Assembly (NCBI RefSeq): GCF_027923385.1
Contig: NZ_BSEC01000007.1
Coordinates: 1-64,000 of the forward strand
Reading direction: 5' to 3'
Source of the DNA: Methylocystis echinoides
GTDB lineage: Bacteria > Pseudomonadota > Alphaproteobacteria > Rhizobiales > Beijerinckiaceae
DNA length: 64,000 bases
Positions within the stretch are counted from its first letter, which is position 1. Each line of letters starts with the position of its first letter. The notes beneath the pieces are model-generated. The model did not search any database, was not told the DNA's origin, and worked only from the letters and a program-made list of their open reading frames with translations. A program made the position numbers and the translations under genes. Shown one piece after another: positions 9,134 through 17,653 of the stretch.

Positions 9134-9590
9134 CGTAATCGAAACGATGCCCCAGAACGTCCTTCGCAGTCCTGCGATTTTGTGCCAGAGGCTTCGTCGA
9201 CAATAGTGAAGGCGCCGTCGCCATCTTTGCCGTCGCATCGGCAGTCCTCGAAGCAGATTTGACGGTGCCCGCCTTTGCTTCCGTGTCAATGACGGCTTTG
9301 TTCTTGCGGCGATGGGTTGTCTGAGCGCGAGCCTCGTTGATGTACTTGACTAACGTGGCGGCGGCGATGGTGAAGCCATTTTCCCGCATGATCTCGGCAA
9401 GCTCCGCGCTGGTATATCCCTTTGCGCGGAAAGCGAGCAGATCCGGGAGCAATTGGGCGACTGCGGTTTTGAGGAGACTGCGAGAGCGCGTGCGTTTCCT
9501 CGGCGGCGCCGAGCGCAACGCCGAGCGCAATGCAGACACCTTATCAGAGGGCGGGTCGCTCGCTTCGGCTTTGGCTTTTGCATTCCTCAT
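9126..9590 (-). CDS. small basic DNA-binding protein, possibly TraK-like
   Basis: 154 aa. A basic N-terminal part (APPRKRTRSRS) is followed by a helix-turn-helix-like stretch KGYTSAELAEIMRENGFTIA and a short conserved-looking tail ending HRFDYDV. The layout resembles IncP TraK, an oriT-binding protein with SGYALVTIWEHMRETG in its middle and a PTGFTFNP tail. It is translationally coupled to the ParA-like gene. The similarity is by eye and short, so the TraK label is an inference. Confidence 0.6.
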   Translation of the reverse strand: MRNAKAKAEASDPPSDKVSALRSALRSAPPRKRTRSRSLLKTAVAQLLPDLLAFRAKGYTSAELAEIMRENGFTIAAATLVKYINEARAQTTHRRKNKAVIDTEAKAGTVKSASRTADATAKMATAPSLLSTKPLAQNRRTAKDVLGHRFDYDV

Positions 9591-9895
9591 GGGTCGCCCG
9601 TTTTTAAATCGACCTTTGCAATGTCGACCCTTCCAGTCTCAATTGGATTCCACCCTGACGACCATCTTTATTGAACATTGTTTCAACCGAATCAGATTAT
9701 TACACGTGCGATAGCTTCATTCCGCTTTGCGACATGATCGGGGCGACTGTGATGAGTGAGGCGTCTTTCAGGGAGCGGACGCAAGTTGTTCCTGATGCCT
9801 CTGGGACTCGCACCGCGGCCGGCCAGGGCGCGACCGTCGTTGCCGCTAGACCGACTCCTGCGCGGCAAGACGTGACCTCCAAGGCAGGGATGGTG
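9591..9895. other. gene-free stretch upstream of the TraK-like gene
   Basis: About 300 bp between the TraK-like gene and the end of the luxR gene, which is transcribed towards it. It carries a short direct repeat, CGACCTTT then CGACCCTT, at 9610-9632 just upstream of the TraK-like start, a place where an autoregulatory site could lie. No convincing gene or terminator was found. Confidence 0.4.
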
Positions 9896-10735
9896 CTATG
9901 GCAGCAACTCTTGACGAAGGGCGAGGGCGACGGCGTGCGGCAGAGTCGATGCGCCGAGTTTCTTCCGGCCATTGTCGAGATGAAACTTCACCACCCGCGG
10001 CGTGACCCCCAAAATCGTCGCCATCTCTTGCATCGTCTTGCCCGCAGACGCCCATCCCAAGCACTGCCGCTCTCGGATTGTCAGCGAGGCGCTGTCCCCG
10101 GCGGACTCCGCTGGCTCGGACATTCTGGCCTTTACGTGAGCATGGTAAGTGAAGCCCATCATTTGCAGCAGATTGTTGGAGTTTTCCGCGAGACGCTCGA
10201 ACTCGGAAACGCGGTCGTCAGCTGCTAACGTGAACGCGGCGAAGCGGCCGTAACCGGCAGCAATCGGGACGGTCACCCCAGCCCGAATGTCGAAGGCAAG
10301 GGCATCAGCAAAGAAACGGCGTTCACACGCCGACCTGGCCTCCGCGCTATCGCGCGCGTCCCAGGTAAATGCAGGGCCGATCCTGCGCGCCTGGCGCAGG
10401 ACAGGATCGATTTCTTGATATTGCTCGCCGCGATAGCGATCCAACCAGCGCTTTGGAAAGGACGTCAAAAGGGTAGGGAGGCCGTCCCCTCCTTCAAAAT
10501 AACAGAACCACTGAAAACCGAGCGCCCGCGCAGCGCCTTCTCCGACGCGATGGAATTCATCCATGGTGTTCGCAACGTACACCGCGTCAATGAACTCACG
10601 AAATGCTCTTTCAGCCTGTTTCATTCGGCTTCCGACAGCAGAAAAAAGTTCTAGGATTTCCTGCCGCCTCGATGAGTCACGCAAGATAGGAGCGGGACCG
10701 TCTATTGTCGCGATAGGGCGATATTTGGGCGGCAA
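9896..10735 (-). CDS. LuxR/TraR-type acyl-homoserine-lactone-responsive regulator
   Basis: 279 aa from a TTG at 10735 (GGGG lies 7 bp upstream); Met38 (ATG at 10624) would give the more usual 242 aa. The autoinducer-binding domain keeps all six residues invariant in TraR/LuxR with exact spacing: Trp97, Tyr101, Asp110, Pro111, Trp125, Gly153. The C-terminal LuxR helix-turn-helix is intact (LTIRERQCLGWASAGKT, then VVKFHLDNGRKKLG). No luxI-type synthase is present in the window. It is divergent from the virB operon and has a palindromic lux-box-like site 20 bp upstream, so it probably controls transfer, as TraR does on Ti plasmids. Confidence 0.9.
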   Translation of the reverse strand: MPPKYRPIATIDGPAPILRDSSRRQEILELFSAVGSRMKQAERAFREFIDAVYVANTMDEFHRVGEGAARALGFQWFCYFEGGDGLPTLLTSFPKRWLDRYRGEQYQEIDPVLRQARRIGPAFTWDARDSAEARSACERRFFADALAFDIRAGVTVPIAAGYGRFAAFTLAADDRVSEFERLAENSNNLLQMMGFTYHAHVKARMSEPAESAGDSASLTIRERQCLGWASAGKTMQEMATILGVTPRVVKFHLDNGRKKLGASTLPHAVALALRQELLP

Positions 10736-10754
10736 GAGTTTTCCCCAAAGGCGT

Positions 10755-10772
10755 CCTGTCTGAAGTGACAGG
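10755..10772. promoter_or_regulatory. lux-box-like palindrome between luxR and virB1
   Basis: An 18-bp dyad, CCTGTC-N6-GACAGG, with perfect 6-bp arms, lies 20 bp before the luxR start codon and about 210 bp before virB1. Size, symmetry and place fit a LuxR-family operator. The same arms recur once more at 31663-31680 before parA. Confidence 0.65.
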
Positions 10773-10983
10773 TTACATCCCTAATCCTCCTGCTGCATTG
10801 CTCCCGCACGTTGAGTCCGTAGCCGGAGACCGATTCGGACATGAATCTGACCCTCGCGTCCCTTTTTGAATCTTCCTGCTCTGCCGGCGTTTGCGTGAAG
10901 CGCTTCACCCGACCGAGAGCAAGCCGCCAATAAAAAACGCGGCACGCCAAAATCTCATTCGATGTTTTGACCGAGGACTCGAC

Positions 10984-11553
10984 ATGGACGCCGCTGCTTT
11001 TGCCGCTCTTCTCGAACGCTGCGCGCCAGGAGCAGCCGCTAAACCGCTGACCGCAATCGTGCGCCAAGCGAGCGCATTCGAGCCGCTGCTGATCACCATT
11101 GAGGGGAGGAAGCCGATCCACATTCAGGCCGCCAGCCTCGACGAAGGCGTTCAGCTGGCGACTGAAGCGACGGTCACCGGGCAAAATGTGCGCCTTGGTC
11201 TCGCTCAACTCGGTTCCGATGAACGGAAGCGAGCTGGGCTGACGATCTCAGCCAGCTTAGACGCTTGCAAACATGTCGCTGGGCTTCAAGCATTGTACAA
11301 TGCGCGACTCGAGGCGGCGCTTACAAGAGCGGGTGATCCAGAGAAGGCGGCAGCATCCGTGATCGCGAGCTTTCTCAGCCATTCTTCCCACGTCGCGCCT
11401 GATGCTCCTTCGCGCCCAAGCACTGTCGAGCCTGAAAGCGGAGGAGCAGCCGTGGAACAATCTCGGGTCGAAACTCAGCCCACCCAGCCGCCTACGAGCC
11501 TCGACGTTTATCGCTCCGGACGCGGCGCTTCGTTGTTCGTCTACGAGCGCTAA
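10984..11553 (+). CDS. virB1: VirB1-like protein lacking the catalytic glutamate
   Basis: 189 aa from the ATG at 10984. First gene of the T4SS operon. The N-terminal half aligns with VirB1/LT lysozyme-fold transglycosylases (ALLERCAPGAAAKPLTAIVRQ, then VRLGLAQLGSDERKRAGLT), which cut peptidoglycan to let the apparatus through. In the normal motif (TESGFDPL) the Glu is catalytic; here the stretch reads QASAFEPL with Ala29 at that place, and the downstream Tyr-Asn motif is absent too. No Sec signal is evident. The protein is therefore probably not an active transglycosylase but may keep a structural role. The C-terminal 50 residues are Pro/Ser-rich. Confidence 0.7.
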   Translation: MDAAAFAALLERCAPGAAAKPLTAIVRQASAFEPLLITIEGRKPIHIQAASLDEGVQLATEATVTGQNVRLGLAQLGSDERKRAGLTISASLDACKHVAGLQALYNARLEAALTRAGDPEKAAASVIASFLSHSSHVAPDAPSRPSTVEPESGGAAVEQSRVETQPTQPPTSLDVYRSGRGASLFVYER

Positions 11554-11618
11554 GAAACCATACCCGTCGTTTTTTCAACCTCCACGCAGCGCGTCGCGCG
11601 CCTAATCCGGAGTTTCTG

Positions 11619-11912
11619 ATGCCTTCTCTTCGTAAGTCTTCGGCGTTCTTTTGCATAACCCTCGTTCTCAGCATTGGCCTCATGGAGCCGGCGTTTGCGC
11701 AAACGGCCAATCTCGAGGGCGTGTTGCAAAACATCGTCAATATGCTGACCGGCAACGTCGCGCGCCTGTTGGCGACGCTCGCGGTCATCATCGTCGGCAT
11801 CGCCTGGATGTTCGGCCATCTCGATCTGCGCAAGGCCGCCTATGTCGTGCTCGGGGTCGCCATCGTCTTCGGGGCTTCCGAGGTAGTTTCGACTCTTACC
11901 GGGGGGCACTGA
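11619..11912 (+). CDS. virB2: VirB2 major pilin
   Basis: 97 aa. A signal peptide with a likely cleavage after AFA at residue 27 is followed by two hydrophobic helices (LLATLAVIIVGIAWMFG and AAYVVLGVAIVFGASEVV) separated by a short polar loop LDLRKA, the standard TrbC/VirB2 pilin plan. The mature subunit of about 70 residues builds the conjugative pilus. It stops 2 bp before virB3. Confidence 0.9.
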   Translation: MPSLRKSSAFFCITLVLSIGLMEPAFAQTANLEGVLQNIVNMLTGNVARLLATLAVIIVGIAWMFGHLDLRKAAYVVLGVAIVFGASEVVSTLTGGH

Positions 11913-11914
11913 GG

Positions 11915-12250
11915 ATGGAGCCGTCTCGCCTCACGGAAGACACGCTGTTTCTCGCCTGCACGCGCCCAGCGATGATCGCTGGGGTCACCATGGAGGCGAT
12001 GGCGTTCAATATGATTTTTTCTTGCATCCTTTTCCTTGCAGCAGGCAGCATCCTCTATGGCTTGGTCGCGCTGCCCATCCACGGCGTCAACCGGGTTATC
12101 TGCCGGCACGATCCCAATATGTTCCGCATTCTTCTCGCTTGGCTCGAGACGCGCGGGCGGATGCGCAACGCGGCGTTTTGGGGCGGCTCCTCTTGCACGC
12201 CGCTACGCCTCGTCCGGCCGTATCGAGCGAAGGGCTTCGCCCATGCGTAA
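11915..12250 (+). CDS. virB3: VirB3 inner-membrane T4SS protein
   Basis: 111 aa from the ATG at 11915 (RBS GAGG). Starts with the short polar segment LTEDTLFLACTRPAM typical of VirB3, then one or two membrane segments (about 20-50: VTMEAMAFNMIFSCILFLAAG and YGLVALPIHGVN). VirB3 works with VirB4 at the inner membrane in pilus biogenesis. It overlaps virB4 by 8 bp, indicating translational coupling. Confidence 0.85.
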   Translation: MEPSRLTEDTLFLACTRPAMIAGVTMEAMAFNMIFSCILFLAAGSILYGLVALPIHGVNRVICRHDPNMFRILLAWLETRGRMRNAAFWGGSSCTPLRLVRPYRAKGFAHA

Positions 12251-14609
12251 GGCTGTTGTTAAGGCGCGAGAGCTCGAGCCGGATGTCTATCTGCCGTTTG
12301 TGCGACATGTGAACGAGACTGTCATCAGCCTCTCGACGCGCGCCTTGATTACGCTGATTAAGCTCGACGGCGTCTCCTTCGAGACTGCGGCGACGGCCGA
12401 CATCAATGATCTCCACGCCAAGCTCAATCTGACCCTGCGCAACATCGCGGACGAGCGTCTGGCGCTGTGGACGCATCTCGTGCGCCGACGCTCGCTGGAA
12501 TATCCGCAAGGCCAATTCCGTTCGCCCTTCGCTGCGGCCCTCGACGCGCGTTATCGCGCAAGGCTCCAGAACGAACGGCTCTTTCGCAACGAGCTTTTCC
12601 TCACGCTCGTCTGGCATCCGGGACGCGCCACGACCGACGCCGCCGCAGATTTCCTCAAACGGCTAGGCCGGGCAGCCGGGGTGGCCGCGGAGGTTGACGC
12701 CGACGCCTTAAAGCGGCTTGGCGACGCCGCGCGCGACATAAGGGCGGCGCTCGACCGGTATAGCCCGCGTCCGATGGGTTTGATCGAGCGCCATGGCGTC
12801 GTCTTCTCCGAGCCGATGGAGCTCCTGCATGCGCTGATCTCCGGCGAATGGCTGCCGACGCCCTTGCCCCAGGGGCCGATCGGCCCGGCGCTTTACACCA
12901 ACCGGGTCATCTTCGGACGCGAGGCCCTGGAAATCCGCCGCAGCGGCGAGTCGCGCTTCGCTGGCATGTTCGGGATCAAGGAATATCCAGCTTCAACCAA
13001 GCCCGGGTTGTTTAACGGCCTGCTCTCCTTGCCGTTCGAGTTCGTCCTGACGCAATCCTTTGCTTTCCTGTCGAAAGCCGACGCAAAGACGGTTTTGACG
13101 CGCAAGCAAAACCAGCTCGTATCGGCGCGGGATCCGGCCGCTTCGCAGATAGACGAGTTGAGCGACGCCCTCGACGACCTCGAGTCGAACCGCTTCGCGC
13201 TCGGCGATCATCACCTCTCGGCGCTCGTCTATGCCGAGACGCCAAAGCAGCTTGCCGACCACATGAGCCTGGCGCGGCGTGCGCTCGCCGACGCCGGGGC
13301 GGTGGTCGCACGCGAAGACTTAGGCTTGGAAGCGGCCTATTGGGCGCAGCTCCCCGGTCTCTTCAAATACCGCGCGCGCGCCGGCGCGATCACGTCACGC
13401 AATTTCGCGTCCTTTTCCCCCTTCCACACCTATCCGACCGGCAAGTCCGACGGTAACCATTGGGGGCCGGCGGTCGCAATGCTCGAGACCGCGTCGGGCT
13501 CGCCTTTCTATTTTTCCTTTCATCACAGCGATCTCGGCAACACCTTCATCTGCGGCCCCTCGGGGTCGGGCAAGACGGTCGTGCAGAATTTCCTGCTGTC
13601 GCAGGCCGAGCGACTCGGGGCCTCTTATGTCTTCTTCGACAAGGATCGCGGCGCGGAAATTTTCGTGCGGGCCGCCGGCGGGACGTATCTCACGTTGCGC
13701 AACGGCGTTCCGACTGGCTGCGCGCCGCTGAAGGCCCTGGAGCTCACGCCAGTCAACCTTTCCTTCCTTGGAGAGCTGATCCGCAAGCTGGTCACGCCAG
13801 ACAACCGGCCGCTGACGGTCGCCGAAGAACAAAGAATCGATTCGGGGCTGCGCGCGCTCGGCAGGCTTCGGCCCCACGAGCGATCCCTTGGGGCCTTGCG
13901 GGCCTTTCTCGGCCAGCAGGACCCGGAAGGGGTCGGCGCAAGACTCGAACGCTGGGAGCGCGGCGGTCCGCTTGGCTGGGTCCTCGACGGCGACAGGGAC
14001 GAGATCGGCCTCGATGCTCATTTCATCGGCTTCGACATGACCGACCTTCTCGACCATCCAGCCGTGCGCACGCCGGTCATGATGTACCTCTTCCATAGGG
14101 TCGAGCGGCTGATCGACGGACGGCGCCTCATCATCGACATTGACGAGTTCTGGAAAGCGCTCGGCGACGACGCCTTCCGCGATCTCGCCAACAACAAGCT
14201 GAAAACCATCCGCAAGCAAAACGGCGTGATGGTGTTCGGCACCCAATCTCCGCGCGACGCGCTCGCTTCGCCCATCGCCCACACCATCGTCGAACAATGC
14301 CCGACGCAAATCTTTCTGCCCAATGCGCGCGGGACCAGAGCCGACTATGTCGACGGCTTTCATCTCACCGACGCCGAGTATCGCCTGATCAAGGAGGAGC
14401 TCGCTCCAGAGAGTCGGCGTTTCCTTGTCAAGCAGGGACACAATTCCGTGGTGGCGAAGCTTGAATTGACCGGCTTCGACGACGACCTCGCGATCCTCTC
14501 GGGGCGCACCGAAACCGTCGAGCTCCTTGATCGAATTCGCGCAGAAGTTGGCGATGATCCCGCCTGCTGGTTGCCGGTTTTTCATGCCGAGAGAAAGAAA
14601 AGCAGATGA
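12243..14609 (+). CDS. virB4: VirB4 T4SS ATPase
   Basis: 788 aa from the ATG at 12243, normal for VirB4. Walker A CGPSGSGKTVVQNF at about 436-449, Walker B IIDIDEFWKAL, and the downstream VMVFGTQSPRDAL motif are intact. The N-terminal half (CagE/TrbE/VirB N domain) includes the FNGLLSLPFEFVLTQSFAF segment. The protein energises pilus assembly and substrate transfer at the inner membrane. It overlaps virB3 and virB5 (ATGA at 14606), so the operon is tightly coupled. Confidence 0.95.
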   Translation: MRKAVVKARELEPDVYLPFVRHVNETVISLSTRALITLIKLDGVSFETAATADINDLHAKLNLTLRNIADERLALWTHLVRRRSLEYPQGQFRSPFAAALDARYRARLQNERLFRNELFLTLVWHPGRATTDAAADFLKRLGRAAGVAAEVDADALKRLGDAARDIRAALDRYSPRPMGLIERHGVVFSEPMELLHALISGEWLPTPLPQGPIGPALYTNRVIFGREALEIRRSGESRFAGMFGIKEYPASTKPGLFNGLLSLPFEFVLTQSFAFLSKADAKTVLTRKQNQLVSARDPAASQIDELSDALDDLESNRFALGDHHLSALVYAETPKQLADHMSLARRALADAGAVVAREDLGLEAAYWAQLPGLFKYRARAGAITSRNFASFSPFHTYPTGKSDGNHWGPAVAMLETASGSPFYFSFHHSDLGNTFICGPSGSGKTVVQNFLLSQAERLGASYVFFDKDRGAEIFVRAAGGTYLTLRNGVPTGCAPLKALELTPVNLSFLGELIRKLVTPDNRPLTVAEEQRIDSGLRALGRLRPHERSLGALRAFLGQQDPEGVGARLERWERGGPLGWVLDGDRDEIGLDAHFIGFDMTDLLDHPAVRTPVMMYLFHRVERLIDGRRLIIDIDEFWKALGDDAFRDLANNKLKTIRKQNGVMVFGTQSPRDALASPIAHTIVEQCPTQIFLPNARGTRADYVDGFHLTDAEYRLIKEELAPESRRFLVKQGHNSVVAKLELTGFDDDLAILSGRTETVELLDRIRAEVGDDPACWLPVFHAERKKSR

Positions 14610-15322
14610 ACTTAGCCTGTTATAAAGTCCGCGCGATCATGATCGCCGCACTGCTGCCCGGGTTGCCTGCCGGCGCCCAGGTCGTGTTCGATCCGAGTGT
14701 GTTTGCCCGCCAGCTCGACCAGCTCGTCGAAATGAAAAAGCAGGTCGACTCGCTGACGTCCCAGCTCCAGGTCGCCCGCGACCAGCTGAGTGAAGCCAAG
14801 CGGCTTTATGACAGCGTCAACAAGCTGACCAACGCCAACGACATCGGCGCGCTGCTCAATACGCCGCAGTTTCGCAAAGTGCTGCCGCAGCAGTTCTCGG
14901 AAATTGAGAAAGTGGTTGCGGGGCAGGGCGGTGGCAGCTTCGCGAGCGCGGTCGATCAATATCTCACCCAGAACCGCGCCTATGCCGGCAATGGCGCAAA
15001 CTCCTACTACCAGAGCGAGCTGGACCGTATTGCCCGAGAGACGGGAGCCAAGCACTCGCTCGGCCAAGCCGCTTATGACACGGCTTCGCAAAGGATCGAC
15101 GCTCTGGAAGAGCTACGCAAGCGCATCAGCTCGGCGAGCGACGCGAAAGAAGTGCTCGATCTCTCCGCGCGGCTGCAAGCTGAACAGGCCCTGCTGCAAA
15201 ACGACGTTCTCCGCATGCAGGGTCTCGCCATGATCCAGCAAGCGCGCAGCGACATGGATTCGCAGCGAGAGCGCGAAAAGCAACGGCAGATCGTCGACGA
15301 AATGAAGGCGGCGTTGAAATGA
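14606..15322 (+). CDS. virB5: VirB5-like minor pilin
   Basis: 238 aa. A hydrophobic N-terminal signal (AIMIAALLPGLPAGA) precedes a long alpha-helical periplasmic domain beginning VVFDPSVFARQLDQLVEMKKQVDSL, the TrbJ/VirB5 signature. VirB5 sits at the pilus tip and helps mating contact. It overlaps both virB4 and the entry-exclusion gene by 4 bp. Confidence 0.88.
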   Translation: MNLACYKVRAIMIAALLPGLPAGAQVVFDPSVFARQLDQLVEMKKQVDSLTSQLQVARDQLSEAKRLYDSVNKLTNANDIGALLNTPQFRKVLPQQFSEIEKVVAGQGGGSFASAVDQYLTQNRAYAGNGANSYYQSELDRIARETGAKHSLGQAAYDTASQRIDALEELRKRISSASDAKEVLDLSARLQAEQALLQNDVLRMQGLAMIQQARSDMDSQREREKQRQIVDEMKAALK

Positions 15323-15606
15323 AGCGATCGGGTCTCCTTTTTCTTTCCTGTCTCATTAGCGCCGCGCTCGCCGGCTGTGGCGACGACCAGCGATCTAACG
15401 CGCCTTCCTCACCGGGCGTTTCCCGGAAACAATCGCCCCCGGCAATGACGGTTTCCTGGTTTATCGAGCATCGCGGTGAATTGCAGGCAACGCTGAAGGC
15501 CTGCCGCGATAATCCCGCAGAGCTGGCGAAAGCATCTGACTGCGTCAACGCCAGCGCGGCGCGGGACAAGATCACCGTGCAAGAAATGAAAGACGCGTTG
15601 AAATAG
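15319..15606 (+). CDS. eexN: EexN-type entry-exclusion lipoprotein
   Basis: 95 aa. Lipoprotein signal with lipobox LAGC (Cys19), then the short conserved block TVSWFIEHRGELQATLKACRDNP with DCVNA, seen in EexN proteins placed between virB5 and virB6 in MPF_T systems. EexN proteins block entry of a like plasmid into a cell that already holds one. Position between virB5 and virB6 supports the call. Confidence 0.85.
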   Translation: MKRSGLLFLSCLISAALAGCGDDQRSNAPSSPGVSRKQSPPAMTVSWFIEHRGELQATLKACRDNPAELAKASDCVNASAARDKITVQEMKDALK

Positions 15607-15618
15607 GAGTCGCCTACA

Positions 15619-16581
15619 ATGGCCGTGAACGTCTTTGACAGCTTCCTGCACGAGTTCGAGCAGCCCATCACGAATTTCGTGTCGACCTCGGCGGGCAACC
15701 TCGCATCTTACGTCAACGGTCCCTTGCGCGTCGCCGTCATGCTCTACGTGATCCTTTACGGCTTCGCCGTCATGCGCGGCGCGATCACCGAGCCGATCCT
15801 CGATTTCGCGTTTCGCGCCATGCGCGTTGTCGTCATCGTCTTGCTCGCCACAAACTCCTCAGCCTTCCAGCAATATGTTGCCGGCCTCTTCTTCGATTCT
15901 CTCCCCAAGGAAATCGGCAACGCCATCGCCGGCTCAGGCCTCAACGTCAATTCCGGGGCCCCCTTCGATCAATTGCTCTCCAAGGGGATCGACGTCGCCA
16001 ATAAAATCTACGACCAGGCAGGCTTGACCAATATCGCGCCGGCGCTGATCGCCGCCATTCTTCTGGTCTTTGTCGCAATTGGCTCATTATTGCAGTTTGC
16101 GGTCCTACTCTACGCCAAGATCGGCTTAGGAATTGTCATCGCGCTTGGCCCCGTCTTCATCGCCCTTGCTCTCTTCGACGCGACGCGCCCCTTTGCGGAA
16201 AGCTGGCTCCGCCAGGTCGTCAATTTCGTGATCCTGCTCGTGCTCGTTGTCGCTCTCGTCGGGTTAATGCTCAGCGCGGTCAGCGGGTTCATCGATAAAT
16301 TCGGCACAAATGCAGCGACAACCGGAGAAATGCTGGTGGGCGCGGTGGCGATTAGCGCCGTGCTCGGTCTTTCCGGGCATATCGCGCTGCAACTGCCGTC
16401 CATCGCCGGCGGGCTCGCCGGCGGGGGCGCGTCGCTTGCAAGCCGTCTCGTGACGCGGACGCTCGTCGCCAATGCCGCAGCAGCGGCGGCGGGGGCCTAC
16501 GCCGGCGCGCGCTGGTCGGCAAACCGCAGCCTCGCTGCGATGACGGTCCGTAAACAAGGCGGCAGCATCGAGCGGGCCTGA
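15619..16581 (+). CDS. virB6: VirB6 polytopic membrane protein
   Basis: 320 aa with at least five strongly hydrophobic segments, among them VAVMLYVILYGFAVM, VVVIVLLATNSS, LIAAILLVFVAIGSLLQFAVLLYAKIG and FVILLVLVVALVGLMLS, and the VirB6/TrbL loop ending in a Gly/Ala-rich tail. VirB6 forms part of the inner-membrane channel. A GGAG ribosome site lies 7 bp upstream. No damage seen. Confidence 0.9.
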   Translation: MAVNVFDSFLHEFEQPITNFVSTSAGNLASYVNGPLRVAVMLYVILYGFAVMRGAITEPILDFAFRAMRVVVIVLLATNSSAFQQYVAGLFFDSLPKEIGNAIAGSGLNVNSGAPFDQLLSKGIDVANKIYDQAGLTNIAPALIAAILLVFVAIGSLLQFAVLLYAKIGLGIVIALGPVFIALALFDATRPFAESWLRQVVNFVILLVLVVALVGLMLSAVSGFIDKFGTNAATTGEMLVGAVAISAVLGLSGHIALQLPSIAGGLAGGGASLASRLVTRTLVANAAAAAAGAYAGARWSANRSLAAMTVRKQGGSIERA

Positions 16582-16649
16582 TCAGCGGATTTAGCCAACA
16601 AGAGGCGGGGGCGATTAGCCCGTTCGAACTTATTGGAGGTCGAGGATAA

Positions 16650-16979
16650 ATGCGGCGTTATTTGCTTATATTGTGCGTGATGGGCTGGCCGCTTAGCGGC
16701 TGCGCGAGCTTCTATAGCGCACCGCCCACTTGCGATGGTCTCACGCGACGTCCTCTCAACCGCTCGCTATGGGACTGGCAAACCGGAACGGCCCTCATCG
16801 GGCCGCAAACTCTCGGCGCCCTTCGCACGGCGCCGCTCCACATCGCCGAGGCGAGCAGATTGAAGGGCACGCCTGCGACAAGTCCCGCGGCGGCGGCGGG
16901 TTCCCTGGCTGGGGGGCAGACCGCTGCGGGCCGAGGCGTCGACTTCGCCTCCTATCGCTCTTGCGGCAAGGAGGGCTGA
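16650..16979 (+). CDS. virB7: VirB7-like outer-membrane lipoprotein
   Basis: 109 aa. Signal peptide with lipobox LSGC (Cys18) then [19 protein letters not shown], a block found in short lipoproteins of VirB operons at the virB7 position. VirB7 anchors VirB9 in the outer-membrane core. It is longer than Agrobacterium VirB7 and has an Ala/Gly-rich tail. Stop is 2 bp before virB8. Confidence 0.75.
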   Translation: MRRYLLILCVMGWPLSGCASFYSAPPTCDGLTRRPLNRSLWDWQTGTALIGPQTLGALRTAPLHIAEASRLKGTPATSPAAAAGSLAGGQTAAGRGVDFASYRSCGKEG

Positions 16980-16981
16980 AG

Positions 16982-17653
16982 ATGGTTCGCCCTGATGAGC
17001 TGCAAACCTATTTCGACAACGCGCGCCGCTGGGAGCAGGACCTCTTGCTCACCGCCCAGCGCTCCAAACGGATCGCCTGGTTCGTCGCCGCCGGGGCTTG
17101 TGTCTTGGCGGTCGTCTCCGTCGGCGCGGTCGCGGCGCTCGCACCCTTGAAGACAGTCGAACCCTTCGTGATCCGCGTCGACAATTCTACCGGCATCATC
17201 GAAACCGTCGCGGCGCTCACTCAGACGCCCGCGCGGTACGACGAAGCCGTCACCAAATACTTTCTCGCGAGCTATGTGCGCGCCCGCGAGGGCTATAGCG
17301 CCGCAGAAGCCGAGATTAACTTCCGAACCGTCTCGCTGCTCTCGGCCCCGGCCGAACAGGCGCGTTTCGCGGCCTGGTATCGCGGCTCCAACCCAGAGAG
17401 CCCGCAGGTTCGCCATGGCCGCTTCGGCGTCGCTAACGTGCGCATCAAGGCCATCTCGCTCTTAAGCGACACTGTCGCCTCGGTTCGCTATCTCGCCGAG
17501 AGCCGCAAGGGGGAAGAGACGCGCGTCACCCATTGGATCGCGACTTTGAGCTTCTCCTACGTCAACGCGCCGACGTCGTCGAGCGATCGCCTCGTCAACC
17601 CGCTGGGCTTCCTCGTCTCGGAGTACCGCGCCGATCCGGAGGTTTTGCCATGA
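16982..17653 (+). CDS. virB8: VirB8 inner-membrane assembly factor
   Basis: 223 aa from the ATG at 16982. Short cytoplasmic N-end, one membrane helix ([23 protein letters not shown], about 34-56), then the NTF2-like periplasmic domain starting [16 protein letters not shown], with the YVRAREGY motif. VirB8 nucleates the T4SS through contacts with VirB9 and VirB10. It overlaps virB9 by 4 bp (ATGA at 17650). Confidence 0.93.
   Translation: MVRPDELQTYFDNARRWEQDLLLTAQRSKRIAWFVAAGACVLAVVSVGAVAALAPLKTVEPFVIRVDNSTGIIETVAALTQTPARYDEAVTKYFLASYVRAREGYSAAEAEINFRTVSLLSAPAEQARFAAWYRGSNPESPQVRHGRFGVANVRIKAISLLSDTVASVRYLAESRKGEETRVTHWIATLSFSYVNAPTSSSDRLVNPLGFLVSEYRADPEVLP

Noticed and set aside
9591..9895. 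oriT candidate upstream of the TraK-like gene
   Set aside because: No nic consensus or strong inverted repeat was found there, whereas 29704-29740 has both.
13395..14585. 396-codon minus-strand frame over virB4
   Set aside because: Antisense shadow of the VirB4 ATPase gene.
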